Source: Bacteroidales bacterium UBA4230 (lineage in GTDB: Bacteria > Bacteroidota > Bacteroidia > Bacteroidales > UBA932). From it: 17,874 nt of DNA. Positions 6,288-13,467 of the stretch are shown here, one piece after another. Made by a program: the position numbers and the translations under genes. The DNA lies in NCBI GenBank assembly GCA_002395605.1, contig DGXO01000008.1, positions 59,628 through 77,501 of the forward strand, given 5' to 3'. The stretch's first letter is position 1; each line of letters begins with the position of its first letter. A model generated the notes under the pieces. The model ran no database searches. It was not told the origin of the DNA and was given only the letters and a program-made list of their open reading frames with translations.

Positions 6288-7628
6288 ATGAAACTGAGAT
6301 ACCTCTTGATGGCCGCCCTGGTCGTTTCCCTGAGCTCCTGCACCGCGGCTCCCCAGCCGCAGCAGGAGCCTAAACAGGAGGAGCCCCAGCCCCAACCCCA
6401 GCCGGAACCCGGCCCGGAGCAGGGACAAGGGACCAGAGATGAGGGCCAAAAACAGGACGACGAAACCACGTTGAAGGTAGACGTCATCACTTGGGATGCC
6501 GCTAACGTCACCAGCACGTCGGCCACCCTGTCCGGAAGCTACGAAAACGCCACCACGGAAGTCCGTGACCACGGTTTCTACTGGGGCACATCGGAAGACG
6601 CCCTCACCGGGCAGCTGGCCCTTGACAGCAATCCCGCCAAGGCCGCCGATTTTGAGGCCGAACTCACAAGTCTGGAGCCCGGAACAACCTATTACTTCAG
6701 GGCTTACGTAACCGTATGGGACCCCTCCTCCAACTCTTACATCGACGTTGAAGGCCCGGTAAGTTCCTTCACCACAACGGGCGGCGGAGACAATCCGCCC
6801 ACCCCTCCCTCTCCTGAAGAGAGCCTCCAGTACCTTGGCTGCTATGAGATGCCCGCCATAAGCCTCAAGGACCCTTCCCACGCAAGCGGATCCGGCAAGG
6901 AAAGGCTTGGGAGCACCAATTGGTACAACTACCTCACAACCGATGACAACCAGATGGTTGTCTCCCACACCTACACCTATTACGGGAAAACGTACCGCAA
7001 CTGGACCGCGCTTGTGGACAAGGACAAAAAGGCCGCGCTTTGGAATGCATTCGTGATGCACGACGACGCCTACCCTGACAACGATTGTGGCCGATACGGC
7101 TCCTGGAAAGAAGACCCCGGCATCCCCTCAAGCTGGCAGAGCTGCTTCTCCAGCAGCGGCTACAGCCGCGGTCACATGGTGGCTTCCAACTACCGCCAGG
7201 CCAACGCCGACGCCAACAGCCAGACCTTCTACTACACCAACCAGGCTCTCCAGTACCAGACCACCTTCAACGACGGCGTGTGGAACAACCTGGAAAACGC
7301 CGTGGTGGCCAATGCTCCAAGCGGCCGTGACACCCTGTACGTGGTAGTGGGCCTTCTCTATGAAGACAACTACAAGCTGAGCGGCGTTCCGGTTCCCAGC
7401 CACTTCTACAAGTGTCTGATGAAGTGCAGCTTCAACACTTCCGGAGAAATGACTTCGGCCAAAGGCTGCGCCTACATTTTCACCAACGAGGCCCATTCAA
7501 AGATGGCTTACTCAGAGGGCATCACCACCATTGATGCAATAGAAAAGCGCTCTGGATTCGACTTTTACACTAACGTTCCAAAAGAACTCCAAGACGCTGC
7601 GGAAAGCAGCTCCAAATCCTTATGGTAA
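6288..7628 (+). CDS. Lipoprotein DNA/RNA non-specific endonuclease with FN3-like domain
   Basis: Exported nuclease, 446 aa. A lipoprotein signal (MKLRYLLMAALVVSLSSC) puts the lipidated cysteine at C18. A Pro/Gln/Glu-rich tether (about 20-55) follows, then an FN3-like beta domain (about 65-165, ending EPGTTYYFRAYV...VSSFTT), then a Pro-rich linker. The C-terminal NUC/EndA domain (about 185-440) carries SRGHM with H296 as general base, then Q322, N328 and E336 in positions matching the metal-site residues of the Serratia nuclease family. The Asp of the classical DRGH motif is Ser (S293), as also occurs in EXOG-type members. Likely role: degradation of extracellular nucleic acid at the cell surface. 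It starts 3 bp after glyA and overlaps the next gene by 7 bp. Confidence 0.88.
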   Translation: MKLRYLLMAALVVSLSSCTAAPQPQQEPKQEEPQPQPQPEPGPEQGQGTRDEGQKQDDETTLKVDVITWDAANVTSTSATLSGSYENATTEVRDHGFYWGTSEDALTGQLALDSNPAKAADFEAELTSLEPGTTYYFRAYVTVWDPSSNSYIDVEGPVSSFTTTGGGDNPPTPPSPEESLQYLGCYEMPAISLKDPSHASGSGKERLGSTNWYNYLTTDDNQMVVSHTYTYYGKTYRNWTALVDKDKKAALWNAFVMHDDAYPDNDCGRYGSWKEDPGIPSSWQSCFSSSGYSRGHMVASNYRQANADANSQTFYYTNQALQYQTTFNDGVWNNLENAVVANAPSGRDTLYVVVGLLYEDNYKLSGVPVPSHFYKCLMKCSFNTSGEMTSAKGCAYIFTNEAHSKMAYSEGITTIDAIEKRSGFDFYTNVPKELQDAAESSSKSLW

Positions 7629-8839
7629 AAAAACAACTGACTACAACTCTCCTCCTGCCCCTACTTGCGCTGGCAGCCACATCCTGCGTGGCACCCGAGA
7701 AGGAAGCCACGGTCCTGTATGTGACGGTGCCCGCCATTAACGTTTCGGCCGTGGACACCCACCTTGACGCCATTGTCACCTGCGACGCAAAATGGACCGT
7801 AACCCTGGACGACGAATCCTGGGCGCGCATTGAGTCTACGGAGGCCAATTCCCAGGGCGGAATATTCCGTATGGTGTTCGGGTCCAACGCCTCCGAGGAT
7901 TCACGCCGCGTAGGCCTAGTCACAAAATCAGGAGAGAAAGTTTTCAGCCTTGTCATCACCCAGGGGGGTGCCAGCAGCTTTTTCTCTCCCAGGAAAATAA
8001 CCATTTCTGGGGCCGAAAGCGGCTTTACCCGCTTCACAACGCCTTCGGCCTGGAGTGCCGAAGTCACGGAGGGGAAAGACTGGCTCACCCTCAAGACAAC
8101 GTCCGGGAGTGCCGGAATAGTGAACCTTGAATGCGTCCCCGCAGACGCCAACGAGAACGTAGGCGCAAGGACCGCCAACATCAAGGTCCATATTGGGGAC
8201 ATCGCCTTTGACGTCCCCGTAACCCAGGGGCAGAAGGACGTGATTTACCTTGAACCGGGCACTAACATCGACATGCCTTATGAGGGCGGGGAATTCTCCG
8301 TCCTCACCAAGAGCAACGTCAATTACTCCATAGCGTGCTCCGACAGATGGGTCCAGCACGCCACCACAAAGGCCCTCAACGAGGCTACGGAGCAGTTTAC
8401 CGTAGACCGCAATCCCGGGGCCGATACCCGTGTTGCATCCATCGCCTTCCGCGCAGAGGGCATCCTCACCACAATCACCGTAACCCAGGAAGGCCACGAC
8501 CCCATCCTTGACATCTACACCCCCACCCTCAGCGGCATCTTCGGATACAGCTGCGAGTTCGGCCAGGATTACTGGAACCAGAGCCTTTCAAGGACTTCGG
8601 CAACGGGAGAATACTCCTACACTTTCATGAGTTCAAAATTCCTCTCCGTCTACGAGATTGCCGGAATTGACACCACCGCGGAAGTTGGCGACACCTTTGA
8701 CATCAAGGTCATAAGGCAGGAAAAAGCCCAGCGCGGGACAGAGAGGAGCCTCACCGTCACAGTTGTTGGGGCCGATGACTCTCTCATGTGGCTAAGAGCC
8801 AGCGAAAACACTTGGCTAATAATTGAAAAACAGCAGTAA
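7622..8839 (+). CDS. BACON-domain lipoprotein
   Basis: Surface or periplasmic lipoprotein of 405 aa with no recognisable catalytic site. The signal peptide ends in the lipobox LAATSC (C22). It contains three BACON-like beta-sandwich repeats, each with a W near the start and a closing TQ-G motif: about 45-115 (CDAKWTVTLDDESW to VITQGG), about 125-205 (WSAEVTEGKDWL to VTQG), and about 225-300 (NYSIACSDRWVQHA to VTQEG). The last 100 residues are a separate beta-rich module. BACON domains in Bacteroidetes are proposed carbohydrate- or mucin-binding modules. The start overlaps the end of the nuclease gene by 7 bp, and the protease gene follows 11 bp after the stop, so the three probably form one transcript. 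Confidence 0.85.
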   Translation: MVKKQLTTTLLLPLLALAATSCVAPEKEATVLYVTVPAINVSAVDTHLDAIVTCDAKWTVTLDDESWARIESTEANSQGGIFRMVFGSNASEDSRRVGLVTKSGEKVFSLVITQGGASSFFSPRKITISGAESGFTRFTTPSAWSAEVTEGKDWLTLKTTSGSAGIVNLECVPADANENVGARTANIKVHIGDIAFDVPVTQGQKDVIYLEPGTNIDMPYEGGEFSVLTKSNVNYSIACSDRWVQHATTKALNEATEQFTVDRNPGADTRVASIAFRAEGILTTITVTQEGHDPILDIYTPTLSGIFGYSCEFGQDYWNQSLSRTSATGEYSYTFMSSKFLSVYEIAGIDTTAEVGDTFDIKVIRQEKAQRGTERSLTVTVVGADDSLMWLRASENTWLIIEKQQ

Positions 8840-8844
8840 GGAGG
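8838..8844 (+). promoter_or_regulatory. Strong Shine-Dalgarno for the metalloprotease gene
   Basis: AAGGAGG overlaps the BACON gene stop codon and ends 6 bp before the ATG at 8851 (9 bp before the ATG at 8854). A full anti-SD match is unusual in Bacteroidetes, where most genes lack one, and it may support high expression or re-initiation. Confidence 0.6.
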
Positions 8845-8850
8845 GAAGAC

Positions 8851-10656
8851 ATGATGAATACATTCAAAGCAGCTATATCGGCCCTTGCCGTACTTATTTC
8901 AATAAGCGCAGCGGCTCTTCCGGCAAAGCCCGGGACATTCAAATACACCCAGCCGGACGGCACCACGCTTACGCTGGAGCGCCACGGAGACGAATTTTTC
9001 CACTGGACCACCATTGCAGGCACAAGCCAGGTTGTGGAACTTGATGAAGACGGCTTCTGGAGAAACGCTACCCTTGACGAAGGTGCGCGCGCACTTGCCC
9101 TGGAGCGCAGGGCCCGGGTTAACCGCGAGCGCCGCGGCATAGCCCCCAGGACCCACACGGACAACATAATGACCCACGGAGAGCGCCACATTCCGGTGTT
9201 TCTTGTAAATTTCTCCGACAAGTCTTTCAGCATCAGTTCCCCCAACGAGAAATTCACCAATCTCCTGAACCAGAAGGGATACTCATACAACGGCGCCACC
9301 GGCTCTGTGCAGGACTTCTACGTGGACAACTCCGGCGGTACTTTCACCCCTGTCTTTGACGTTTACGGGCCCGTGACGCTGGATAACAACATGGCTTATT
9401 ACGGCAAAAACGTAAACAACTCCGACCAACGTCCGGAAGAGGCACTCTTCCACGCCTGCCAGAAACTGGACGACGAAATTGACTTCTCGGAGTACGACTA
9501 CGACAACGACGGCCTTGTGGACATGTGCCTTTTCTACTATGCCGGCTACTCCGAGGCCGAAGGCGGCCCTGCCAACAGCATCTGGCCGCATTCCTGGAAT
9601 GCATATTACAACTCTACCATCCGTAACACTTACTTTGACGGCAAGAGACTCGGAAATTATTTCTGCACCGCCGAACTCAAGAACTACTGGGGCTCCACCA
9701 TGTGCAGTATCGGCCCCACCTGCCACGAATTCGGCCACTCCCTGGGCCTTCCGGATTTCTACGACACCGATTATGAGACTAATGGTGAGGCCGGCGGCCT
9801 TTACGTCTTCTCCACCATGTGTGCAGGGCCTTACAACAACGACAGCAACACTCCCCCGTACTTCAATGCCGAAGAAAGGGTATACCTTGGCTGGATGATC
9901 CCCGAGGACATTCTGGAGCTTCCTTCCGGCCTCAATGAGATTTCTCCGGTGCAGGGAGATATCGCTTACCGCACAAGCACGGGCACTGAGGGAGAGTACT
10001 TTATCTATGAGTGCCGAAACGGTCAGGGCTGGGACGCTCCCCTTCCCGGCGGCCTTCTGATTTACCACGTTGACAAATCAACGGTCAGAAAAGTGGGTGG
10101 CAACACCCCCTATGAGCACTGGAACGACTGGTATTATTACAATTCCATCAACGCCTACGGCAGCCATCCCTGCTTCTACATTATCCCTGCGGCAAGCCCT
10201 AAGTCGCTGAACTATAGCGGCGACGAATCCCGCATTGTCTTTCCCGGGGCAAACAAAGTGACAAGTTACACGCCCATTGACTGGAACAAGAAGGAAACCG
10301 GCGTGGTGATTTCAGATATCGCTTATGCCGGCGGAAGGGTTTCACTGTTTGTGACAAGGGAGGTAGATGAGCCGGACGAGCCCGTGGAGCCGGAGAAGCC
10401 CGAAACCCTTGCAACCTTCGGCCACGACTGCATTGCGGATCCCGGCTTCGGCTCTTATGAACAAGGGGCGGAATTCGCCCTTGAGCTACTTCTTGCCGAA
10501 GGCCACGAGTCTACGTCGGTGTCCTGGTCCGTTGACGGTGTAGCCGTCACGTCCGCTACCGTAGCCCTCACTGCCGGAGAGCATCTCATCAGGGCCGATG
10601 TCGTGCTCACAGACGGCACGCGCGAAACCTTGAAGCTTGCCGTTACGGCAAAGTAG
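8851..10656 (+). CDS. Secreted M6-type metalloprotease (immune inhibitor A-like)
   Basis: Zinc endopeptidase of 601 aa. The N-terminal signal peptide (about 1-22, ALAVLISISAAALPA) lacks a lipobox, so the protein is secreted or periplasmic. An N-terminal propeptide-like region (about 25-110) precedes the catalytic domain. The zinc motif is CHEFGHSLGLPD with H292, E293, H296 and D302, the HExxHxxGxxD form of the M6 peptidases. An acidic Pro/Glu linker (EPDEPVEPEKPE, about 509-522) leads to a C-terminal Ig-like module (SVDGVAVTSATVALTAGEHLIRADV). No Por/type IX secretion tail is obvious. It is the last gene of the exported trio and is followed by a terminator at 10669. The ATG at 8851 or 8854 is possible; the first fits the SD spacing. 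Confidence 0.87.
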   Translation: MMNTFKAAISALAVLISISAAALPAKPGTFKYTQPDGTTLTLERHGDEFFHWTTIAGTSQVVELDEDGFWRNATLDEGARALALERRARVNRERRGIAPRTHTDNIMTHGERHIPVFLVNFSDKSFSISSPNEKFTNLLNQKGYSYNGATGSVQDFYVDNSGGTFTPVFDVYGPVTLDNNMAYYGKNVNNSDQRPEEALFHACQKLDDEIDFSEYDYDNDGLVDMCLFYYAGYSEAEGGPANSIWPHSWNAYYNSTIRNTYFDGKRLGNYFCTAELKNYWGSTMCSIGPTCHEFGHSLGLPDFYDTDYETNGEAGGLYVFSTMCAGPYNNDSNTPPYFNAEERVYLGWMIPEDILELPSGLNEISPVQGDIAYRTSTGTEGEYFIYECRNGQGWDAPLPGGLLIYHVDKSTVRKVGGNTPYEHWNDWYYYNSINAYGSHPCFYIIPAASPKSLNYSGDESRIVFPGANKVTSYTPIDWNKKETGVVISDIAYAGGRVSLFVTREVDEPDEPVEPEKPETLATFGHDCIADPGFGSYEQGAEFALELLLAEGHESTSVSWSVDGVAVTSATVALTAGEHLIRADVVLTDGTRETLKLAVTAK

Positions 10657-10668
10657 CTGCTCCTTATC

Positions 10669-10697
10669 ATGCCCGGCCCAGCCCGGGCATTTATTTT
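10669..10697 (+). terminator. Intrinsic terminator after the metalloprotease gene
   Basis: ATGCCCGG (10669-10676) and CCGGGCAT (10683-10690) form an 8-bp GC-rich stem with a 6-nt loop, followed by TTTATTTT. It sits 12 bp past the stop codon, a canonical Rho-independent terminator. Confidence 0.85.
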
Positions 10698-10764
10698 GCC
10701 GCACCCCTCCGCGTAATGCCGTGCCGATGCAGGTTAACTGCTTTATTATTAGACACTTACGAAT

Positions 10765-10794
10765 TTCTTTGGAATTACCCGTTTTCCCAAAGAA
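10765..10794. repeat. 8-bp perfect inverted repeat, 14-nt spacer
   Basis: TTCTTTGG (10765-10772) and CCAAAGAA (10787-10794). It lies in the gap between the terminator and the truncated RHS frame. It could be a regulator site, a relic of a mobile-element end, or chance; the rest of 10698-10825 shows nothing recognisable. Confidence 0.4.
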
Positions 10795-10825
10795 CCGCGT
10801 AAACGCCTGAATGACAGCAATTTAA

Positions 10826-11362
10826 GTTGCACCGCTCTCAAGAGTGGTTGATCTGCAAGTCTCAAAACAATGGGACCTAAACACTTTTTTGGAAAAATAT
10901 TCGTATCTTGCAGACGGAACGAAGATCAGTGCAATGGATTCAACCGGAACAAGTTACAGGTACTATGGCCCCATGGTTTATACTGTTGGGGCAGATGGCG
11001 ACAAGTCCTTTATGAGCGTGACTTCCTCATCCCCGGAGACCCGTTACCGCTTTACCGGGAAAGAGGACCAGAGCCCTGCCTTCGGCATCTCCTACACGGA
11101 TTTCGGCGCCCGTCACTATAGTCCTAATCTCCGCCGCTGGTTGGTTCCCGACCCGCTCAGCGAGCAGTACTATGACGTAAGTCCGTATGCCTATTGTGCT
11201 GGGGAGCCAGTGAATCTAGTAGATGAGGTAGGGATGAAGCACCAAGAAGAAGGTGTTATGTCTCCTAGCCAAGATTCTCACAGAAATGCAAACGTGACGC
11301 AAGAAAATATTGAACAAATGATGAATTCTAATTTGGATAAATCAACCGTCAACAGTCAATAA
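10826..11362 (+). pseudogene. RHS repeat-associated core, 5'-truncated and internally deleted
   Basis: The frame is closed upstream by TAA at 10823, and the first possible start is GTG at 10844. It contains only the 3' part of an RHS wall-associated protein: YLADGTKISAMDSTGTS...VYTVGADGDKSF, then directly the core end RYRFTGKED, SYTDFGARHYSPNLRRWLVPDPL, SPYAYCAGEPVNLVDEVG. In full-length proteins of this type about 100 residues (the GGGRI...HLGSTR...YPFG section) lie between these blocks, so they appear deleted. The YD-repeat body and any signal peptide are absent. After the conserved core is a short polar tail of about 42 residues (MKHQEEGVMS...), the position of the variable toxin tip, but it is not a recognised toxin. 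A remnant or recombination donor cassette is more likely than a working gene. Confidence 0.75.
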
Positions 11363-11388
11363 TCGAACTTCCATATTTTAAAACATTT

Positions 11389-12387
11389 ATGAAAATATCA
11401 AAGAATTATTCTAAATTTATTTTTATAGTTGGCATTGTAATTCTATTCATTGTATGGGCTCTTTTGAGCTCATACAATGAAGTACAGAAGCATTTGATGC
11501 TTACTTGTACGAATACTCTTATTTTCGAAAAACAAGACTCCCTTGACAACTACTCTTTCCCGAATTCGGAATCAGAAAGATTTAGAATTTCCGGTTTTTT
11601 CAGTCCCTTCCCTATCAACTTAGAGAAAGATAAATCAACAAAACAGAGTTATAAATATCATCTGAATCCCGGGCTAAAGCTTTATTCGAATAACCATATG
11701 TGGGTTACTTTTGAGAGCGACACATCGGTTATGATGCGAAGAAGGGCTCAGTTTACAGATTACCTAAGAGTTCATGACAATCTATATAGTATTGTTTTAG
11801 AGCCCATCACGATTCCTAAACTATTTTTCTATGACGCCCCGCTAATAGATTCATTGGACATTAATCCAATTGCTTATGTTTATGATGGCATTATAGCACG
11901 CGTCAGAACAAGAATAGAATACCATACTGCGGACGCTATAAATGACATTTCTTTTGTAATGCGGAAAGAACCATTTTATAGTTTATATTTCACTGTTCTA
12001 TTTCACGACAATTTGACCAACAATTATTACTTATTGGAAGAATTACCGATAGAGGAAACGACCCGGGGACTTTATTACTATCCGACATGCTTAATTGACA
12101 CAACCGGATTCCCTTTTGAGCGGTACACAAAAAGTTACGCGTCAGAATTAGGTACACTTTATGAAACCAAAAAGACATTAATACCAAATGATGGGCATAC
12201 GCATCCAGAAACCTTCGAGTTTTATACGGTTTTAGACACTAATAATCACTATTTCAAGTCCGTATCATATAAAATAGACTATTCCTATGCCCAAGAGAAG
12301 TGCAAAGACTTACGAAAAGACTATTACGATGTAACACGCAGATTGAATACAGTTATCGATGAGTATCGAAGATGTAACAACAATTAG
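11389..12387 (+). CDS. Unrecognised membrane-anchored protein in AT-rich cassette
   Basis: 332 aa of no recognised family. One N-terminal hydrophobic segment (about 9-29, FIFIVGIVILFIVWALL) is followed by a polar, Tyr- and Asn-rich domain with many beta-prone stretches, so an inner-membrane anchor with a periplasmic or extracytoplasmic domain is likely. Base composition is clearly more AT-rich than the flanking genes, and codons such as TTA, ATA and AAT are frequent, suggesting recent transfer. It begins 26 bp after an RHS core end, and its stop codon TAG (12385-12387) lies within the second RHS remnant. By analogy with Rhs toxin loci the slot fits an immunity or cargo gene; nothing in the protein proves this. 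Confidence 0.6.
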   Translation: MKISKNYSKFIFIVGIVILFIVWALLSSYNEVQKHLMLTCTNTLIFEKQDSLDNYSFPNSESERFRISGFFSPFPINLEKDKSTKQSYKYHLNPGLKLYSNNHMWVTFESDTSVMMRRRAQFTDYLRVHDNLYSIVLEPITIPKLFFYDAPLIDSLDINPIAYVYDGIIARVRTRIEYHTADAINDISFVMRKEPFYSLYFTVLFHDNLTNNYYLLEELPIEETTRGLYYYPTCLIDTTGFPFERYTKSYASELGTLYETKKTLIPNDGHTHPETFEFYTVLDTNNHYFKSVSYKIDYSYAQEKCKDLRKDYYDVTRRLNTVIDEYRRCNNN

Positions 12388-12559
12388 CGCAATGGACTCT
12401 GCGGGAACTGGTTATATCTATGCGGGAACGTTTGTTTACCGGCGGGATTCTACTGGAGTACTTTCGTTTGAAAGTGCAAGGGGGGGGCACTATGAGGATA
12501 CTCTAAACGTCTTAAACTCAACTCCGTCATTTTTGACGCTTTTTGCGGGATTTCAGTAG
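12359..12559 (+). pseudogene. Small second RHS core remnant
   Basis: This frame contains TTISAMDSAGTGYIYAGTFV then YRRDSTGVLSFESA, clearly homologous to ISAMDSTGTSYRYYGPMVY in the first RHS fragment (10925 onward). Similarity starts close to 12380 and fades at a run of eight G (12480-12487), after which the frame reads non-RHS sequence to a TAG at 12557. Everything upstream and downstream in a normal RHS core is missing. It overlaps the end of the AT-rich gene in another frame. Interpreted as the scar of an older RHS 3' end displaced by the cassette. Confidence 0.65.
12525..12544 (+). terminator. Small hairpin with T-run
   Basis: CGTCA (12525-12529) and TGACG (12534-12538) around TTTT, followed by CTTTTT. 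It is weak but correctly oriented to end transcription from the AT-rich cassette. Confidence 0.35.
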
Positions 12560-12580
12560 CGCGCGCGAGTGAAATCCCGC
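12545..12580. terminator. Perfect 10-bp hairpin between RHS remnant and truA
   Basis: GCGGGATTTC (12545-12554) pairs with GAAATCCCGC (12571-12580) around a loop containing the alternating GCGCGCGC; T12544-A12581 adds an eleventh pair. ATTTT follows on the plus strand and AAAAGCG precedes on the left (TTTT-like on the minus strand), so it can end transcription from either side: the RHS cassette and the minus-strand truA, whose stop is 25 bp away. Confidence 0.6.
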
Positions 12581-12610
12581 ATTTTGAGCTTAATTTGAGG
12601 GATTTCAGTA
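12547..12610. repeat. 12-bp direct repeat spanning the truA stop codon
   Basis: GGGATTTCAGTA occurs at 12547-12558 and again at 12599-12610. The second copy contains the truA stop codon (minus-strand TGA, 12605-12607). The first copy forms the left arm of the hairpin at 12545-12580. This mirrors the trmH 3'-end copy at 4223-4260. Confidence 0.6.
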
Positions 12611-13447
12611 CAGCACCTTGCTGAGAAACAGGGCGTTGCCGGGAACGGATTCGCCGGCGTCCCCGCGAGTGCCGTTTTCAATGAGTTCGGCTATCCATTC
12701 GGGCCGATGTTTGCCTCGGCCCACTTCTATCAGTGACCCTACCGTAGCGCGGACCATATTCCGCAGGAAGCGGTCGGCCGCAATGCGGAAGTACCAGTAG
12801 GGATGAGATTTCTCGACTTCGCCTTCGGCTCCGCTCGAAATGACAGAGGAGGGGTCGGCTCCGCTCGAAATGACAGAGGAGGAGCCCGAAATGACAGAAA
12901 GGTACGAGGGCGTATAAGGCCTCCAGAAGGCATCGAAGACGGTGCAGATGGAGGTTTTGTTGTCCGTGCCGGTTTTCTCAAAGCAGGAGAAGTCGTGGGT
13001 GCCAAGGAGATACCGGCAGGCCTCGTTCATGGCATCAAAATCCAGGACCGGATAGCCGCACTGCCAGCTCCATGGAGCCACGAAAGGGTCTTTCTGCCTG
13101 TGAATGAAGTAGGTATATTCACGGCGGCGTGCACCGAACCGCGCATGGAAATCATCGGGCACAGGAAGGACCTCATGAACCACCACGGAACGGGGCAGAA
13201 TGGCATTTAATTTGTAGATAAAATCCGATGTCTCATAAGGCAGGGGCCCGTCAAAATCAAAGTGGGCAATGTAGCCTACGGCATTGACGGCGGTGTCCGT
13301 GCGGCCGGCGCCGGTAACCGGAACAGCCCCGCCAAGAAGCCTGGAAAGAGCCTGTTCCAGAGCGGCCTGCACAGACGGAGCGGTGGGCTGGATTTGCCAG
13401 CCGCAGAATTCGGCCCCGTTATAGGAGAGACAAATGGAATAACGCAT
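12605..13447 (-). CDS. truA: tRNA pseudouridine synthase A with repeat-encoded insert
   Basis: Converts U38-U40 of the tRNA anticodon arm to pseudouridine; cytoplasmic homodimer. The catalytic aspartate is D51 in GAGRTDTAVNAVG. Other family blocks are GWQIQP, HARFGARRREYTYFI, GTHDFSCFEKTGTDNKTS and the C-terminal RFLRNMVRATVGSLIEVGRG. Between VFDAFWRPYTPS and HPYWYFRIAADRF, normally a short loop, lie about 33 extra residues (roughly 183-215) rich in Ser, with VISSGADPSS and VISSGAEGEV repeating; they are encoded by the dispersed repeat at 12804-12902. The insert is in frame and the rest is intact, so activity is probably kept. The ATG at 13445-13447 is preferred over the upstream TTG (13451-13453). 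Only 20 bp separate it from the divergent moxR. Confidence 0.92.
   Translation of the reverse strand: MRYSICLSYNGAEFCGWQIQPTAPSVQAALEQALSRLLGGAVPVTGAGRTDTAVNAVGYIAHFDFDGPLPYETSDFIYKLNAILPRSVVVHEVLPVPDDFHARFGARRREYTYFIHRQKDPFVAPWSWQCGYPVLDFDAMNEACRYLLGTHDFSCFEKTGTDNKTSICTVFDAFWRPYTPSYLSVISGSSSVISSGADPSSVISSGAEGEVEKSHPYWYFRIAADRFLRNMVRATVGSLIEVGRGKHRPEWIAELIENGTRGDAGESVPGNALFLSKVLY
12804..12846. repeat. 43-nt dispersed repeat, copy 1 (inside truA)
   Basis: Runs from TGAGATTTCTCGACTTCGCC to CTCGAAATGACAG and matches 14461-14503 at 42 of 43 positions (C12831 versus T14488). Its ends, GAGATT and AATGAC, are shared with the palindromic element at 16360-16386. Read on the minus strand it encodes SSGAEGEVEKS within TruA. 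Confidence 0.9.
12825..12902. repeat. Tandem sub-repeats in truA (30-nt unit)
   Basis: A 30-nt unit starting TCGGCTCCGCTCGAAATGAC occurs at 12825-12854 and 12855-12882 (the latter losing its last bases), with a third truncated piece, CCCGAAATGACAGAAAGG (12885-12902). Because the unit is a multiple of three it adds ten residues per copy to TruA without breaking the frame. It is probably slippage or re-insertion next to copy 1 of the dispersed repeat. Confidence 0.85.
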
Positions 13448-13467
13448 ATGCAAATGTAAGAAAATAT

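Noticed and set aside
6117..7061. 314-aa minus-strand frame across the glyA end and the nuclease gene
   Set aside because: Spans two well-supported plus-strand genes and its Gly/Val/Leu-rich translation is typical of antisense reading.
10844..11362. Functional full RHS toxin
   Set aside because: No signal peptide, no YD-repeat body, a deletion inside the core and a very short tail; only a 3' remnant is supported.
12804..12902. Short CRISPR-like array
   Set aside because: The units are near-identical tandem pieces without unique spacers and lie inside the truA reading frame.
13451..13458. TACATTTG on the minus strand as a truA promoter giving a leaderless mRNA
   Set aside because: The -7 form matches, but there is no TTTG at the -33 distance, and AT-rich chance matches are likely in a 20-bp gap.
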